From the NCBI GenBank assembly GCA_016184105.1, contig JACPDI010000013.1:1-64000 (forward strand): a stretch of 64,000 nucleotides of DNA, written 5' to 3'. The translations under genes were made by a program, and so were the position numbers. The notes beneath the pieces are model-generated. The model saw only the letters and a list, made by a program, of their open reading frames with translations. It made no database searches and was not told the DNA's origin. Of this stretch, positions 17,780 through 26,428 are shown piece after piece; within the stretch, counting starts at the first letter, position 1, and every line of letters starts with the position of its first letter. This stretch comes from Acidobacteriota bacterium (GTDB lineage Bacteria > Acidobacteriota > Vicinamibacteria > Vicinamibacterales > 2-12-FULL-66-21).

Positions 17780-20437
17780 ATGCTGGCAGCCGGCGTCCGT
17801 CCCGTGTCCGCCCTCGTCGCAGCGATGTTCGCCGTCGTGTTGTTCGGCGCCGCCGGCGCGGCTGCTGCGCAACAGGAGGTCACGATCACCGGAACCGTGA
17901 CGACGGCCGCTGATGGTCTCTCGCTTCCCGGCGCGGAAGTCAGTATTCCCGCGCTGGGCCTTTCCGCGACCACCGACACCGCGGGCAAGTACACGCTGAC
18001 CGTGCCGGCCGGCGCGCGCGCGTCGGCGGTGGACCTGCGCGTGACGTTTGCCGGCCTGGTGACGCAGACCGCGCGCGTGTCGTTGACGGGCGCGTCGGTG
18101 ACGCGTGACTTTTCGATGACCGTCGGCTTCCACGAGGAGATCACGGTCGGATCGCGCGCGCCCGGCGTGGAGGCGCAGCTCGCCGTGCCGGTCGACATCA
18201 TCACCTCCGCGGAACTGAAGGCGACCGGCCTCAGCGAGACGGCGCAGATCATCCAGGCGGTGGCGCCGTCGTTCAACTTCCCGCGACCCACCATCACGGA
18301 CGGCACCGACACCGTGCGCCCCGCGACGCTGCGCGGCCTCGGTCCCGACCAGGTGCTCGTGCTGATCAACGGCAAGCGGCGCCACACCAGCTCGCTGGTG
18401 CACGTCAATGGCAGCATCGGCCGCGGATCGACGGGCGTTGACCTGAACGCGATTCCTCCGTCGGCGATCGAGCGCGTGGAGATCCTGCGCGACGGTGCGG
18501 CGGCGCAGTACGGATCGGATGCGATTGCCGGCGTCATCAACGTCGTGCTGAAGGGGGGAACGGCCGACAAGAGCGTCGCCTACAAGGTGGGCGGCACCGG
18601 TGAAGGAGACGGCGAGCTGAACGAGGTGAGCGGCACTTACGGGTTCGACCTGTTCGGCGGCGGCGTCAACGTGTCGGCGGAGTATCGCGACCGGAACCGC
18701 ACGAACCGCGCGGGCCCGGATCCACGCCCGCAGGGGACCGACCCCGGCGTCGAGCCGCCCCCGCAGCCGAACCATCGGTGGGGCGATGGCGACACGAACG
18801 ACACGATGGTGTTCGCCAACGGCGAGTTTCCGCTCAACGCCGCGAAGAATCGATCGCTGTACCTGTTTGGCGGCGTCAGCCGGCGGCTTGGGAACTCGGC
18901 CGGCTTTTACCGCCTCGCGGGGGATGCCCGCAACTGGAAGACGATTTATCCGCAGGGATTCCTGCCGCAGATCGAGCCGGACGTGGTCGACGCGTCGCTC
19001 ACCGGCGGCGTGCGCGGCGCGGCGAGGGGATGGGCGTACGACGCGAGCCTGGAGTGGGGGCACAACAGCTTCGACTTCCACGTCACCAACTCGCTGAACG
19101 CGTCGCTCGGGCCGGCGGTGCCGCCGAACCAGACGGAGTTCTACGCCGGCTCGTTCGTGTTCGATCAGTGGGTGGGCAACCTGGACTTCACGCGGCCGGT
19201 CAGCGTCGGGCCGGTCCGGCGCGCCAACGTCGCGTTCGGCGCCGAGTGGCGCCGCGAGGCGTATCAGATCCTCGCCGGGGAAGAGCACTCGTATGTCGAC
19301 GGCGGCTTTGCCAACCAGCTCGGCGGACGCGCGGCGCCGGGCGCGCAGGTTTTCCCGGGGTTCCGCCCCTCGAACGAGGTCGATGAATCGCGCGACAGTG
19401 TCGCGGGGTACATCGATCTCGAGGGGGATCTTGCCGACTGGCTGCGCGTGGGCGTGGCGGGTCGCGCGGAGCGCTACAGCGACTTCGGCAACACGGCGAA
19501 TGGCAAGCTGACCGTGCGCCTCGAGCCGGTCTCGCGCGTGGTCGTGCGCGGCGCGGTGTCCACGGGCTTCCGCGCGCCGTCGTTGCAGCAGTCGTGGTTC
19601 TCGGCGGTCAGCACCAACTTCCTGAACGTCGGCGGCACGCTGTTGCCTTTCGAGGTGGGCACCTTCCCGGTGGAGAGCCCGGTGGCGGCCGCGCTGGGGG
19701 CGCGTCGACTGGAGCCGGAGACGTCGGTGAACATCAGCGGCGGCTTCGTGCTCGAGCCGGTTGACGGGATGGAGATTTCGGTGGACGCGTATCGCATCGA
19801 GATCGACGACCGGATCGTGTTCTCCGGCAATTTCACGGGCGGGCGCATCTCGGCGCTGCTCGCGCCGTTTGGCGCGACCGGCGCGCGGTTCTTCACCAAC
19901 GCCATCGACACGCGCACCAACGGGTTGGACGGCGAGTTTGCGTATCGCGTCAGCCTGGACGAGCGCAACTCGTTGAGGCTGACGGCCGGCTTCAACCGCA
20001 ACGACACGGACATCGTCCGGCTGCTGCCGACGCCGCCGCAGCTCGCGGGGTTCGAGAACGTGCTGTTCGATCGGATCGAGCGCCGCAGCATCGAGTGCGG
20101 GCAGCCGCACACCAACGTGATTCTGGGCGCGGGATGGTCCGGCCGCCCGGTGAGCGCGTCGATGCGGTCGCAGCGCTACGGCGAGTTCTGCAGCTTTTCA
20201 GCCACGGAAGCGCTCGACCAGAATTTCAGCCCCAAGTGGCTGACCGACTTCGACATGACCGTCCGCCTCGGTGATGCGTCGGTGCAGGTCGGCATCCAGA
20301 ACGCGTTCGACGTGTATCCGGACCTGAACATCCCGCCGAACTCGTTCAACGGCATCCAGAGGTATCCCAGCCACTCGCCCTTCGGCATGAACGGCCGGTT
20401 CCTGTACGTCCGCGTCGGCTACTCCTGGGGTCAGTGA
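17780..20437 (+). CDS. TonB-dependent receptor, intact
   Basis: Outer-membrane receptor of 885 residues. ATG 17780 has GGAGG four bases upstream; the open frame further 5' is not needed. A signal peptide (ALVAAMFAVVLFGAAGAAAA) is followed by a carboxypeptidase-regulatory-like domain (about 32-110). The plug carries RPATLRGLGPDQVLVLINGK and VEILRDGAAAQYGSDAIAGV. The barrel runs to the C-terminus and ends FLYVRVGYSWGQ. The 'GKRRHTSSLVHVNG' and 'GSIGRGSTGVDLN' segments are typical of the iron-/vitamin-type receptor subgroup seen in Bacteroidota and Acidobacteriota. Substrate unknown. The stop codon is one base before palindrome copy 2. Confidence 0.9.
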   Translation: MLAAGVRPVSALVAAMFAVVLFGAAGAAAAQQEVTITGTVTTAADGLSLPGAEVSIPALGLSATTDTAGKYTLTVPAGARASAVDLRVTFAGLVTQTARVSLTGASVTRDFSMTVGFHEEITVGSRAPGVEAQLAVPVDIITSAELKATGLSETAQIIQAVAPSFNFPRPTITDGTDTVRPATLRGLGPDQVLVLINGKRRHTSSLVHVNGSIGRGSTGVDLNAIPPSAIERVEILRDGAAAQYGSDAIAGVINVVLKGGTADKSVAYKVGGTGEGDGELNEVSGTYGFDLFGGGVNVSAEYRDRNRTNRAGPDPRPQGTDPGVEPPPQPNHRWGDGDTNDTMVFANGEFPLNAAKNRSLYLFGGVSRRLGNSAGFYRLAGDARNWKTIYPQGFLPQIEPDVVDASLTGGVRGAARGWAYDASLEWGHNSFDFHVTNSLNASLGPAVPPNQTEFYAGSFVFDQWVGNLDFTRPVSVGPVRRANVAFGAEWRREAYQILAGEEHSYVDGGFANQLGGRAAPGAQVFPGFRPSNEVDESRDSVAGYIDLEGDLADWLRVGVAGRAERYSDFGNTANGKLTVRLEPVSRVVVRGAVSTGFRAPSLQQSWFSAVSTNFLNVGGTLLPFEVGTFPVESPVAAALGARRLEPETSVNISGGFVLEPVDGMEISVDAYRIEIDDRIVFSGNFTGGRISALLAPFGATGARFFTNAIDTRTNGLDGEFAYRVSLDERNSLRLTAGFNRNDTDIVRLLPTPPQLAGFENVLFDRIERRSIECGQPHTNVILGAGWSGRPVSASMRSQRYGEFCSFSATEALDQNFSPKWLTDFDMTVRLGDASVQVGIQNAFDVYPDLNIPPNSFNGIQRYPSHSPFGMNGRFLYVRVGYSWGQ

Positions 20438-20500
20438 AATAAGTGGGACAGTCACACTTTCCTTGATGTTGCTACGGAAAGTGTGACTGTCCCACTTATT
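20438..20500. repeat. REP-like palindrome, family 1, copy 2
   Basis: Perfect 25-base inverted repeat (arms 20438-20462 and 20476-20500) with a 13-base loop. It has the same core GGACAGTCACACTTTCC as copies 1 and 3, and a family variant TGGGA in place of GGGGGA. It begins at the stop of the TonB receptor, and its right end supplies the TAA that terminates the minus-strand lipoprotein. Confidence 0.85.
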
Positions 20501-20810
20501 GCGTCCCGCCCCCCAGCTCGTACTGCAGGCTGTGCCCGAGCTCGTGTGCCAGCGATGCGACGCGCGCCGGCCATTCCTGCCGCGCGATTGCGGCCTCATT
20601 GAGAAGGACCCGCCGGTATCCGCCCACCGCGTCACGCTCGAGAACGGACGCGATGCTCGCGATCGCGACGTCGTACTCGCGGACGCTCTCGACATGAGTC
20701 ACCGGCCGTACGGAATCGTCCGGCGTGTACAGCAGGCGAGGTCCCGCGGGAGCGGCGCAGCCGGCGAGCGCCACCGGGAGCAGGAGGCGCGGAATCAGCA
20801 ACCGGTGCAT
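20496..20810 (-). pseudogene. lipoprotein with HELGH metal motif, cut short by a palindrome
   Basis: A 104-residue product with a lipoprotein signal (lipobox LAGC, Cys at residue 18) that would anchor it to the envelope. The only recognisable motif is AHELGHSLQYELGGGTQ at the very C-terminus, where HELGH matches the zinc-binding HExxH of metallopeptidases. In a working enzyme the fold and the third ligand would continue beyond this point. Here the reading frame meets the arm of palindrome copy 2, and its TAA is the stop codon. I infer that insertion of the element, with loss of the downstream part, truncated the gene. Confidence 0.6.
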
Positions 20811-20860
20811 GGCGGTCTGGGGAAGGCTCGCGTGGTAGAATAATCGTTTTGCCCATCGAA

Positions 20861-22459
20861 ATGATTGCAGTCAGTGGCGTGTCCATGCGGTTCGGGTCCA
20901 AGATCCTGTTCGAGGACGTGACCGCCACGTTCTCCAAGGGGCGGCGGTACGGCTTGACGGGGCCGAACGGCGCGGGGAAATCGACCTTCATGAAGGTCCT
21001 CACCGGCGAGCTCGTCCCGCAGAAAGGCACCGTCGCGCGGCCGCGCAAGGTCGGCGTGCTGCGGCAGGACCAGTTCGCCTTCGACCGGTTTCGGGTGATC
21101 GATACGGTCATCATGGGCAACTCACGCTTATGGACCGCGCTCGGAGAGCGGGAACAGCTCTACGCGAAGGCGGACATGAGCGATGCCGACGGCATGCGCC
21201 TGGGAGAGCTCGAGGGCATTATCGGCGAAGAGGACGGCTACACGGCCGAGAGCGACGCGGCGATTCTGCTGCAGGGCCTCGACATCCCCGACGAGCTCCA
21301 CCAGCGGACGATGGCAGAGCTGCAGGGCGGGCAGAAGGTCCGGGTGCTGCTCGCGCAAGCGCTCTTCGGCCACCCGGAGGCGCTGCTGCTCGATGAGCCG
21401 ACCAACCATCTCGACCTCGACTCGATTCACTGGCTCGTCGGGCTCCTGGCGCGCTACGACGGAACGCTGATCGTGATCTCACACGACCGGCACTTCCTGA
21501 ACGCGGTGTGCACGCACGTCGCGGACATCGACTACCAGACCATCATCACCTACACGGGTGGCTACGACGACATGGTCGTGGCGAAGACCGAGATCCGCTC
21601 CCGCGTCGAGGCGGAGAACGCGCAGCGCGAAAAGAAGATCGCGCAGCTGAACGAGTTCATCGCGCGGTTCGGCGCCGGCACGCGCGCCAGCCAGGTGACC
21701 TCGCGCCGCAAGGAAGTCGAGCGGCTGCAGACGACCGAGCTGGCGCGGTCGAACATTCAGCGCCCCTACATCAAGTTCTCCATGGTGCGGCCGTCGGGGC
21801 GCCACGTGCTGGAGTCGGCCGACGTGCGGAAGGCGTTCGCCGGCCAGCAGGTGATAGCCGGATTCAGCGGCATGGTCCATCGCGGCGAGAAAGTCGTGAT
21901 CGTCGGGCGCAACGGCGCCGGAAAGACGACGTTGCTGAAGGCGCTGTTGTCGGACGCGCCAAACCTGCCGGCGTCGCGTGGCGATCGGGACGGCGGCAGC
22001 ATCCGGTGGGGCCACGAGGTGTCGATCGGATACTTCCCGCAGGATCACACGGGCGCGATTGAAAAGGGGCTCACGGCGGTGGAGTGGCTGCACCGATTCG
22101 ATCCGGCGGCGTCACGCCAGGAGATCCACGGCCTTCTTGGGCAGATGCTGTTCAGCGGCGAGGAAGGGCTGAAGCCGACCGAAGCGCTTTCGGGGGGCGA
22201 GACGGCGCGGCTGTTGTTCTGCCGCATCATGCTGCAGAAGCCGAACGTGATCGTCCTCGACGAGCCGACCAATCACCTCGATCTGGAATCGGTGAACGCG
22301 CTCAACATCGCGCTGCAGAAATTCGAGGGCACGGTGCTGCTGGTGACGCACGACCAGGACCTGATGGAAGAGGTCGGCACGCGCGTGTGGCACGTCGAGC
22401 ACGGCGCCGTGGAGGATTTCAAAGGCGCTTACGAGGAATACGCCGCCGCAACGGCGTAG
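20861..22459 (+). CDS. ABC-F family ATPase (YbiT-like)
   Basis: Soluble protein of 532 residues with two ABC nucleotide-binding domains and no membrane segment, as in ABC-F translation factors. Domain 1 has Walker A GPNGAGKST, a variant signature ELQGGQKVRVLLAQ and Walker B EALLLDEPTNHLDLDS. Domain 2 has Walker A GRNGAGKTT, signature ALSGGETARLL and Walker B VIVLDEPTNHLDLES. Between them is the charged interdomain linker (ENAQREKKIAQLNEFIARFG). These proteins act at the ribosomal E site to ease stalled translation or confer antibiotic protection; the layout is closest to YbiT. ATG 20861 is chosen over the TTG at 20849. Confidence 0.9.
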   Translation: MIAVSGVSMRFGSKILFEDVTATFSKGRRYGLTGPNGAGKSTFMKVLTGELVPQKGTVARPRKVGVLRQDQFAFDRFRVIDTVIMGNSRLWTALGEREQLYAKADMSDADGMRLGELEGIIGEEDGYTAESDAAILLQGLDIPDELHQRTMAELQGGQKVRVLLAQALFGHPEALLLDEPTNHLDLDSIHWLVGLLARYDGTLIVISHDRHFLNAVCTHVADIDYQTIITYTGGYDDMVVAKTEIRSRVEAENAQREKKIAQLNEFIARFGAGTRASQVTSRRKEVERLQTTELARSNIQRPYIKFSMVRPSGRHVLESADVRKAFAGQQVIAGFSGMVHRGEKVVIVGRNGAGKTTLLKALLSDAPNLPASRGDRDGGSIRWGHEVSIGYFPQDHTGAIEKGLTAVEWLHRFDPAASRQEIHGLLGQMLFSGEEGLKPTEALSGGETARLLFCRIMLQKPNVIVLDEPTNHLDLESVNALNIALQKFEGTVLLVTHDQDLMEEVGTRVWHVEHGAVEDFKGAYEEYAAATA

Positions 22460-22466
22460 CGTGGGG

Positions 22467-22664
22467 TCACGCGACGCGGGACAGACGGCGCACGACCACC
22501 TTCGCGGGACGCTCGGGGGAGCATTCGTGCCACCACTGGCCCGCTTCAAACCACCACCCGCCTTCGCCCTGGTCGTCGAACAGCGTGTTGCAGCGGGAAC
22601 AGACGTCGTACTCGAGCTTCGGACGGCTCGGCGTCTTCCTTTGGAAATCCTGAGGCATAGTCAT
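22467..22664 (-). CDS. small CxxC protein, unknown
   Basis: A 65-residue soluble protein (or 63 if the second ATG is used) with CSRCNTLFDDQGEGGWWFEA and a later Cys in WWHECSPERP. The CxxC plus further His and Cys could bind one zinc. No family is recognised. It converges on the ABC-F gene with a gap of seven bases. The 22665-22823 stretch upstream contains a GGGGACAGTTGG sequence that only faintly resembles the family-1 palindromes. Confidence 0.5.
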   Translation of the reverse strand: MTMPQDFQRKTPSRPKLEYDVCSRCNTLFDDQGEGGWWFEAGQWWHECSPERPAKVVVRRLSRVA

Positions 22665-22823
22665 CGTCTAATCAGGTGTCTAATCAGGCGCAGGCTCATA
22701 GGCTATGACGCCTGGCGGGGACAGTTGGTTTCACTCCTGCGTCTTTTTACTAGGGATTATCGTCGCCTCGTGACGGCAAGAGCCATGCATGAGGTGTTGG
22801 TGCCAGCCTGCAGGAGGGGGACC

Positions 22824-23378
22824 ATGCGACTCGGGAAATTCGGAGTCTTCGCTATCGCGGCGCTCCTCGCCGGAACAGCAGAGCTGTCCGGAGCGGCCCA
22901 GTCCGCCGTCGTCCGGTCGGACGTCCGCACCCGCCAGCTCGAGTACGAGATCGGCGCTGCGCTGCTCCGGCTGCCGTACTACGACGTGTTCGACAGCCTC
23001 GCGTACGAAGTTGCCGGCAAAGGGCTCGTCCGGCTCAGCGGCCAGGTCCGCACCGGCTGGCTCAAGAACGACGCGGAGCGGGCCGTCAAGCGCGTACGCG
23101 GCGTGGACACCGTCATCAACGACATCGAGATCCTGCCGCCCAGCCTTGGCGACGACCGGATCCGCCTCGCCGTCTATCGCTCGCTGTTCGCCGATTCCTC
23201 GCTGTATCGGTACGCGCTCGGCGCGAACCCGTCGATCCGGATCATCGTCAAGAACGGGCGCGTGACGCTTGAAGGCCTCGTCAACTCGCCGATGGACAAG
23301 ACGATGGCCGGCTTCAAGGCGCGCGAGGTCTGGGGCGTTTTCGGCGTCACGAACAATCTCGTCGTCGAGAAATCGTGA
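22824..23378 (+). CDS. exported BON-domain protein
   Basis: A 184-residue envelope protein. GGAGG precedes the ATG and a signal peptide (KFGVFAIAALLAGTAELSGA) follows. Two BON modules are visible: the first covers LPYYDVFDSLAYEVAGKGLV and KRVRGVDTVINDIEILP, and the second covers NPSIRIIVKNGRVTLEGLVN and ends in VFGVTNNLVVEKS. BON domains bind phospholipid or stabilise envelopes (as in OsmY). The aldose dehydrogenase gene follows 22 bases downstream. Confidence 0.8.
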   Translation: MRLGKFGVFAIAALLAGTAELSGAAQSAVVRSDVRTRQLEYEIGAALLRLPYYDVFDSLAYEVAGKGLVRLSGQVRTGWLKNDAERAVKRVRGVDTVINDIEILPPSLGDDRIRLAVYRSLFADSSLYRYALGANPSIRIIVKNGRVTLEGLVNSPMDKTMAGFKAREVWGVFGVTNNLVVEKS

Positions 23379-23400
23379 GATCTGAGATCGGCAATCTGTC

Positions 23401-24543
23401 ATGCCGAGAAGCTGGCTCTTCGCCGTGCCGCTGGTCGTCGCGCTGCAGCAGCCGCAGATGGCCTGCAGCCCGGCGCCCGAGCCCGGCGAGACCGAGCCGC
23501 CGCCGACGGGCGACATTCATACGGCCGCGGATGGCACACGATTTCTGGTCGAGACGTACCTTCGCAATCTCGTTGTGCCCTGGGGAATGGCCTTCGCGCC
23601 CGATGGACGGCTTTTCATCACCGAGCGTCCAGGCCGCGTCCGCATCGCCAGCGGCGGTCAATTACTGGCGTCGCCGGCGCTTACCCTTGATGACGTCTCC
23701 GCCGTCAGCGAATCAGGCCTGCTCGGCATCACGCTTCATCCCGATTTCGGCTCGAACCACTTCGTCTACGTCGTCTATACCGCGCGCGCGGACGGCCGCA
23801 CGGTCAACCGCCTCGCGCGCTATCGCGAGGTGAACAACACGCTCGCTGAACGCGCCGTCCTCTTCGACAATATCCCCGCCGCCCCGGTCCACGACGGCTC
23901 GCGCGTGAAGTTCGGGCCCGACGGCTTCCTGTACCTGACGATGGGAGATGCGGCGGCGGCATCGCTCGCGCAGGACCTGGGATCGTACGCGGGGAAGATC
24001 TTCCGGATTCGCGAGGATGGGACGAGCGCGCCCGGGAATCCATTTTCGTCGCCGATCTTCTCCTACGGGCACCGCAACCCGCAGGGGATCGATTTCCATC
24101 CGCTGACCAGCGAGTTGTGGGAGACCGAGCACGGGCCGACCGGCTTCGACGAGGTGAATCGGATTCGCGCGGGCGCCAACTACGGCTGGCCGGAGATCAC
24201 CGGCGCTGAAAGCCGCGCCGGCATGGAGCGCCCGGTGCTGTTCTACACGCCGTCCATCGCGCCTTCGGGGATGGCGTTCTACCGTGGCACGCGCATCCCG
24301 GCGTTCACGAACGACCTCTTCTTCGGCACGCTGGCGGGCACGCACCTGCACCGCGTTCGGCTGAACGCAGCGGGGACGGAGGTGGCGGGCGAGGAGCGGC
24401 TGCTCGAGCGCGTGTACGGCCGCATCCGCGACGTGGTGTCCGGACCGGACGGCTTCCTGTACTTCTCCACCAGCAATCGCGACGGCCGCGGGACTCCCTC
24501 GGCCGACGACGACCGGATTTTCAGGATCAGGCCCGCGCCGTAG
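23401..24543 (+). CDS. PQQ-dependent aldose/sorbosone-type dehydrogenase
   Basis: Secreted six-bladed beta-propeller quinoprotein of 380 residues, probably a periplasmic lipoprotein (hydrophobic leader followed by QMACSPAP). It would oxidise sugars with PQQ as cofactor and pass electrons to the respiratory chain. Supporting segments are LVVPWGMAFAPDGRLFITER, ESGLLGITLHPDF (catalytic His region), DGSRVKFGPDGFLYLTMGDA, SYGHRNPQGIDFHP and LWETEHGPTGFDEVNRI. All match the soluble glucose / sorbosone dehydrogenase fold and the YliI type. No PQQ biosynthesis genes are nearby. The sugar specificity is open. Confidence 0.85.
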   Translation: MPRSWLFAVPLVVALQQPQMACSPAPEPGETEPPPTGDIHTAADGTRFLVETYLRNLVVPWGMAFAPDGRLFITERPGRVRIASGGQLLASPALTLDDVSAVSESGLLGITLHPDFGSNHFVYVVYTARADGRTVNRLARYREVNNTLAERAVLFDNIPAAPVHDGSRVKFGPDGFLYLTMGDAAAASLAQDLGSYAGKIFRIREDGTSAPGNPFSSPIFSYGHRNPQGIDFHPLTSELWETEHGPTGFDEVNRIRAGANYGWPEITGAESRAGMERPVLFYTPSIAPSGMAFYRGTRIPAFTNDLFFGTLAGTHLHRVRLNAAGTEVAGEERLLERVYGRIRDVVSGPDGFLYFSTSNRDGRGTPSADDDRIFRIRPAP

Positions 24544-24570
24544 TGCCTCGGCGGCGGCACGGATGGCGGC

Positions 24571-24858
24571 CTACTTGTCCGCCGGCCGCGCTCTCGCCTT
24601 CAACGCTCCCCCGACACGGGACCGCCCGATCAACTGCTCGTTGGCATCGTCTGCGACGGCGTGTTCGGTGTCGCGCGTGCTCGGGCCGGTGCCGCCGGGC
24701 GTGCGCGCCGGGTGATCGCCGCCCGGAACCTCGCGACGTTCGGGTTTTGCCGGTCCTTCCCACGCCGGCTCGCCGCCTCCCACCTCGCGCCCGACCAGGT
24801 CTTCGTCGCCGGCAATGACGTCGTTGTCGAGAGATTCCTGTTTGCGCTGCTCAGCCAT
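24571..24858 (-). CDS. small hydrophilic protein, unknown
   Basis: A 95-residue, charged and probably disordered protein rich in Gly, Pro, Asp and Glu. Its ATG is preceded by GGGGGA. It lies 35 bases after the AAA ATPase gene in the same direction and could be co-transcribed. No domain, signal peptide or membrane segment is seen, and high-GC chance ORFs of this size are common, so confidence is limited. Confidence 0.35.
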   Translation of the reverse strand: MAEQRKQESLDNDVIAGDEDLVGREVGGGEPAWEGPAKPERREVPGGDHPARTPGGTGPSTRDTEHAVADDANEQLIGRSRVGGALKARARPADK

Positions 24859-24893
24859 GAGTCCCCCGGCTGGAAGCGCAGCAAGGCGAGTAC

Positions 24894-26384
24894 CTACTTG
24901 ACGGGCACGAACCTACCTGAGGCGTACGCGCGAAGCGCCGCGATGTCCTCGCGGCGGGAGACGGAGAGGGGGACGGTGGCTTTCAGCATCGAGCCGAGCA
25001 GCGAGGTGTCGAGCGGGCGCTTCTCGTAGAGCGTGCGATACAGCGACGCGACGACCGCCTGCTCGATTTCGGCGCCGCTGAAGCCGTCGCACGCCGCCGC
25101 CAGGAGCGCCGTGTCGAATGTGGACGGGTCCTGGTGGCGAAGGCGCAGGTGAATCTTCAGGATTTCCGCGCGCTCGGATGCATCCGGCAGATCGACGAAG
25201 AAGATTTCATCGAACCGCCCCTTGCGCATGAGCTCCGGCGGCAGCGCCGACAGGTCGTTGGCCGTCGCGGCAACGAACACGGGTGTCTTGTGTTCCTGCA
25301 GCCACGTGAGGAACGTGCCGAGCAGGCGACGCCCGAGCCCGCCATCCGCTTCGCTGCTGCCGATAGCGAAGCCCTTTTCAATTTCATCGATCCAGAGGAC
25401 GCTGGGTGCCATCGATTCGGCCATCTCGAGCGCCCGCCGGAAATTCTTTTCCGACTCGCCGATGAACTTGTCGAGCAGGCGCCCCGCATCCAGCTTCAGG
25501 AGCGGCATGCGCCACTGCCGCGCGATGACCTTCGCCGCAAGCGACTTGCCGCAGCCTTGCACGCCGACGAGCAGCACGCCGCGCGGCGGATTCAGGTTGA
25601 GCGCGCGCGCCTCCGGCTGGAAGCCCACGCGTGCCTGGTCGAGCCACGCCCGAAACCGATCGAAGCCGCCGATTTCAAACGCGTTGTCCGACGGCGCGTA
25701 GTACTCGAGCAGGCCTCCATCTTCAATCAGCTGCGCCTTCCGCTCGAGGATGCGCCCCACATCGTCTGCCGTCAGCCGGCCGTCGCTGAGCGCGGCGTAT
25801 GCGAGCGCCTGCCGCGCCTGGTTGAGCGTGAGCCCCGACATCGCGAGCACCAGCGCCTCGAGGTCCGCGGGGGACAGGTCCAGCGTGACCGCGCGGCCGC
25901 TCGCCTTCAGGGCACCGGCGACCGACCCGACCATCGATCGCAGTTCGTCCGGCCCCGGCAGGTGCAGGTGCAGGTGCACGACACTGTGCGCGATGGCCGC
26001 GGGCAGCTCGTTCGAGACGCCGCTGAGGACCATCGTGGCGCGCGTCTTCGAGAATTTCGAGGCGGCATCGAGGAACGCGCGCTGCACCTCCGCTCGGTGC
26101 AGGTGCACGGCCAGATCGCGCAGGTGGAACATCGCCTCCACCGTGAGCGTCTCGAGGTGTTTCAGGACGCCCAGCGGGTCGTTCGTGCCGAAGGTGGAAT
26201 GGGCGTCGCCGCCCGCGCGCGTGAGACCCCGCGTCACCGACCACTGGAACAGCGGCAGCCGCAGCTCGGCCGCGACCTCGCGCACGAGCGACTCGACGCG
26301 CTCTTCCTCGACGCTGTCGATGGCGACGACGGGCTGGAACGAGAGGATGAGCGTCTTGAGGTCGTGGACCGTCGCGCGCGCCAT
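24894..26384 (-). CDS. AAA+ ATPase, Ycf46-like
   Basis: Cytoplasmic AAA+ protein of 496 residues. The N-terminal half (1-235) is a RecA-like fold without an intact P-loop (TLILSFQPVVAIDSVEEER). The C-terminal AAA module has Walker A GVQGCGKS, Walker B VLWIDEIEKGF, sensor 1 FVAATANDLSALPPEL, the arginine finger MRKGRFDEIFFVDLP and sensor 2 GFSGAEIEQAV. This layout matches Ycf46-like ATPases found in cyanobacteria and many bacteria; their role (carbon-uptake or stress related) is poorly defined. The open frame continues upstream to 26825, but ATG 26384 fits the family start. Confidence 0.85.
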   Translation of the reverse strand: MARATVHDLKTLILSFQPVVAIDSVEEERVESLVREVAAELRLPLFQWSVTRGLTRAGGDAHSTFGTNDPLGVLKHLETLTVEAMFHLRDLAVHLHRAEVQRAFLDAASKFSKTRATMVLSGVSNELPAAIAHSVVHLHLHLPGPDELRSMVGSVAGALKASGRAVTLDLSPADLEALVLAMSGLTLNQARQALAYAALSDGRLTADDVGRILERKAQLIEDGGLLEYYAPSDNAFEIGGFDRFRAWLDQARVGFQPEARALNLNPPRGVLLVGVQGCGKSLAAKVIARQWRMPLLKLDAGRLLDKFIGESEKNFRRALEMAESMAPSVLWIDEIEKGFAIGSSEADGGLGRRLLGTFLTWLQEHKTPVFVAATANDLSALPPELMRKGRFDEIFFVDLPDASERAEILKIHLRLRHQDPSTFDTALLAAACDGFSGAEIEQAVVASLYRTLYEKRPLDTSLLGSMLKATVPLSVSRREDIAALRAYASGRFVPVK

Positions 26385-26428
26385 GTGAGGGATGCCGCAA
26401 ATGGTACCACGGCATCCCTCGTTTTCAA

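Noticed and set aside
17675-20110. 811-codon open frame on the minus strand
   Set aside because: Antisense shadow of the intact TonB receptor; low-complexity Arg/Ala/Val composition.
22700-22750. Fourth copy of the family-1 palindrome at GGGGACAGTTGG
   Set aside because: Only the first eight bases match and no inverted arm is present.
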